The notes under the pieces were generated by a model. That model was given only the letters and a program-made list of their open reading frames with translations, did no database searches and was not told where the DNA came from. A stretch of DNA of 64,000 nt, from assembly GCF_902506495.1 (NCBI RefSeq), contig NZ_LR733264.1, positions 1,814,900 to 1,878,899 on the forward strand. The letters run 5' to 3'. This DNA comes from Pseudomonas sp. 8O (lineage in GTDB: Bacteria; Pseudomonadota; Gammaproteobacteria; Pseudomonadales; Pseudomonadaceae). Shown here piece by piece: positions 62,511-64,000 of this stretch (positions are counted from its first letter, which is position 1; every line of letters starts with the position of its first letter). Both the position numbers and the translations under genes were made by a program.

Positions 62511-63305
62511 TCACTTGTAACGCGCAGCCGCCTGGTCGCGCGACAGGTTCGGCCCAAGCGCCGCGCGGGCAGCGACGAAGGCGTCCCAGTCGGCTGCATC
62601 CGGTAGCGAGGGTATGGTCACCAGTTCGCCCTGATCGAAGCCGGCCAGCGCCGCATCGACCATCTCGCCCACTTCCATGATCATCGACGGCGGCAGCGCA
62701 GAGGCATCGGTACCGCTGCGCTCCCAGATCTCGGTGCGCGTCACGCCCGGCATCACCGCCTGCACCTGCACGCCCGAACCACGCAACTCACCTGCCAGGG
62801 TCTGGGTCAGGCTCAGCACATAGGCCTTGGTCGCGCTGTACACCGCATTGAACATCTCCGGCGCCAGCGCCACCACCGAACCAAGATTGATGATGCCGCC
62901 ACGCCCCGCCGTGGAGAAATTGGCCGCAGCCGCAGCAGCCAAACGCGTCAGCGCCACGACGTTGAGCTGGATCATGGTTTCGGCCTGGTCCAGGTCCGCG
63001 GCAGCCAGCGGACCGTTCATTGCGACACCGGCGTTGTTGATCAGCAAAGCGATGCTCGAGTCCTCGCGCAAACGCTTTTCCACCTTGAGCACATCAGCCT
63101 TGCTGGTGAGATCCGCCGGCATCACCTCGACTGCAACGCCGTACTCGGCGCCCAGGCGCTTGGCCAGCGCATCGAGGCGCTGGGCATCGCGCGCCACCAG
63201 CAGGAGGTCATGACCACGCCGGGCCAGGCGCTCGGCGTAGGTGGCGCCGATGCCGGACGAGGCGCCGGTAATCAGGGCGGTAGCGGGCTTGCTTGCAGTG
63301 CTCAT
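62511..63305 (-). CDS. Short-chain dehydrogenase/reductase
   Basis: A 264-residue classical SDR: TGASSGIG at 13-20, NNAG at 90-93, catalytic Ser143, Tyr156 and Lys160 (YSATK). NAD(P)-dependent oxidoreductase of unknown substrate, in a group close to DltE/YbbO-like reductases. Its promoter carries the same motif as the TetR/thioesterase divergon. Confidence 0.92.
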   Translation of the reverse strand: MSTASKPATALITGASSGIGATYAERLARRGHDLLLVARDAQRLDALAKRLGAEYGVAVEVMPADLTSKADVLKVEKRLREDSSIALLINNAGVAMNGPLAAADLDQAETMIQLNVVALTRLAAAAAANFSTAGRGGIINLGSVVALAPEMFNAVYSATKAYVLSLTQTLAGELRGSGVQVQAVMPGVTRTEIWERSGTDASALPPSMIMEVGEMVDAALAGFDQGELVTIPSLPDAADWDAFVAARAALGPNLSRDQAAARYK

Positions 63306-63348
63306 GGAAGTCTCCGGGATGAGGGATGAAGGTAGGTGAGCGGTTTAG

Positions 63349-63362
63349 ATTACGACCATAAT
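63349..63362. promoter_or_regulatory. Putative TetR operator ATTACGACCATAAT upstream of the SDR gene
   Basis: The core dyad is ATTA-N6-TAAT, enlarged by flanking AGATTA...TAATCT arms (63347-63370). It is about 45 bases from the SDR start codon, in the promoter zone. Confidence 0.6.
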
Positions 63363-63467
63363 TCTAATCTCTTATATGACTACCTTCATATAGCTTCGTC
63401 AAGCACTTTGCGCAGCGACCGTCTGGCGGGAAAGGTTCGTACTGGACTAGCAAAGAAGCCGCGCGCG

Positions 63468-63495
63468 GCGCTGCCTGAGCAGGTGCAGGCAGCGC
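63468..63495 (-). terminator. 10-bp hairpin after the right-edge gene
   Basis: GCGCTGCCTG-N8-CAGGCAGCGC, 16 bases past the stop of the truncated gene; followed on the minus strand by a GC-rich stretch and only a short TTCTTT, so of moderate strength. Confidence 0.6.
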
Positions 63496-63510
63496 GAGCC
63501 AGGCGCTCTC

Positions 63511-64000
63511 TCAGTTGGGGCGCATATCCACGCGCAGACGCAGATAGGAGGTCAGGCGCTTGCCGTTGATAAGCCCCTGATAGCCGTGACTGTCAAAGGT
63601 GGTGCTCTTGATCAGGTCGACGCGGAAACGCGGATTGCTTTCGTAGGTGCGGCCCAGGGTGCTGGTCGAGCGGCTGTCGAACAGGTCGGTACTGACCTTG
63701 ACGAACTCGCGCGGGTTGCGTCGGCCGTTGGCACCGCTGTTGTTCGGGCTGCTGAAGATGTCGCCGGTGGCGGTCATCGCCGAGCTGTAGTACTCGCGCC
63801 CACGCAGGCTGGTCTTGCCGCTGGCGATCACGAACTGCTGATTGGCCGGGCGGTAACGGTCGCCGGCGGTCAGATAGCTGGCCAGCACATCGTAGAGGGC
63901 ATAGCTGCTGCCGGTGCCGCGCTGCTTGTTGCGCAGGTCGAAGATGAATACGCCATTGCTACCGAGCACTTCCATCTCCACCTGGCCGAGGCTGAGGTTG
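63511..64000 (-). CDS. C-terminal part of an unrecognised protein, cut by window edge
   Basis: The frame is open through base 64000; 162 codons of the C-terminus are visible. The text begins NLSLGQVEMEVLGSNGVFIF and ends LTSYLRLRVDMRPN, with alternating hydrophobic strands, many Ser/Thr/Asn and no cysteine, as expected for an exported or cell-surface beta-rich domain. I do not recognise the family. A hairpin follows the stop codon. Confidence 0.7.
   Translation of the reverse strand, partial: NLSLGQVEMEVLGSNGVFIFDLRNKQRGTGSSYALYDVLASYLTAGDRYRPANQQFVIASGKTSLRGREYYSSAMTATGDIFSSPNNSGANGRRNPREFVKVSTDLFDSRSTSTLGRTYESNPRFRVDLIKSTTFDSHGYQGLINGKRLTSYLRLRVDMRPN

Overview
The window is about 64 kb of GC-rich gammaproteobacterial chromosome. 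Gene content and order point to Pseudomonas: arcDABC, olsBA next to a tandem universal-stress protein, an OprD porin with a TctCBA transporter, dhcAB-atoB with an AtoE-type permease, trifunctional PutA, an Lpd3-like dehydrogenase, DUF2790 and DUF5064 proteins, and many Pseudomonas-type palindromic repeats. The lack of foreign gene blocks and the general flavour suggest the P. mendocina/oleovorans side of the genus. That species-level guess is inference only; there is no rRNA or tRNA here to test it.

Layout. 1-1.4 kb: a minus-strand cluster of an MDR oxidoreductase (cut by the window edge), a secreted protein made of 14-residue tandem repeats, and an ArsR-family regulator, with three near-identical promoter/operator/RBS cassettes. 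1.4-2.4 kb: a small scar with a TetR gene cut after its helix-turn-helix and a decayed tyrosine integrase. 2.5-4.7 kb: an MFS exporter and a LysR regulator. 4.9-12.4 kb: a six-gene operon (GalD/PrpF-like isomerase, OprD porin, TctC, TctB, TctA, D-2-hydroxyacid dehydrogenase) with a divergent LysR, probably for uptake and use of a tricarboxylate-like acid. 12.6-15.4 kb: an OsmC-YcaO fusion and a MobA/MocA-like nucleotidyltransferase. 15.4-20.8 kb: LysR plus CoA-transferase, thiolase and short-chain acid permease. 21.2-27.1 kb: a MalT-like LuxR regulator and a DUF1329/DUF1302 pair. 27.5-33 kb: hydrolase, cardiolipin-synthase-like, YceI, serine hydrolase and MBL-fold genes. 33-39.5 kb: an acyl-CoA-dehydrogenase-like gene, olsBA, a tandem USP and a P2-type ATPase. 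39.8-48.3 kb: acpH, a second ArsR with a XenB-type ene-reductase, a coiled-coil membrane protein, an epimerase, ArgP/ArgO-like genes and small secreted proteins. 48.7-58.3 kb: putA and arcDABC. 58.5-64 kb: lpd3, an MFS pump, thioesterase-TetR, an SDR, and a truncated unknown gene at the right edge.

How it fits together. Several regulatory links can be read directly. The two ArsR genes, 39 kb apart, share the operator ATATCG-N8-CGATAT and a single conserved Cys, and each sits beside a reductase used against electrophiles or quinones; this looks like a two-locus regulon. Anr/FNR-type boxes precede the MBL-fold gene, the USP/ATPase divergon and arcD, so fermentation and low-oxygen survival genes are scattered through the window. 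GTTGCA sites precede putA, matching the DNA-binding N-terminus of PutA. A shared ATTWCGACCATAAT motif links the TetR/thioesterase/MFS divergon with the SDR gene. The least explained items are the 14-residue-repeat secreted protein in its triplicated promoter cassette, and a pair of ~130-bp foldable elements flanking the AtoE permease whose stems differ by compensatory changes.
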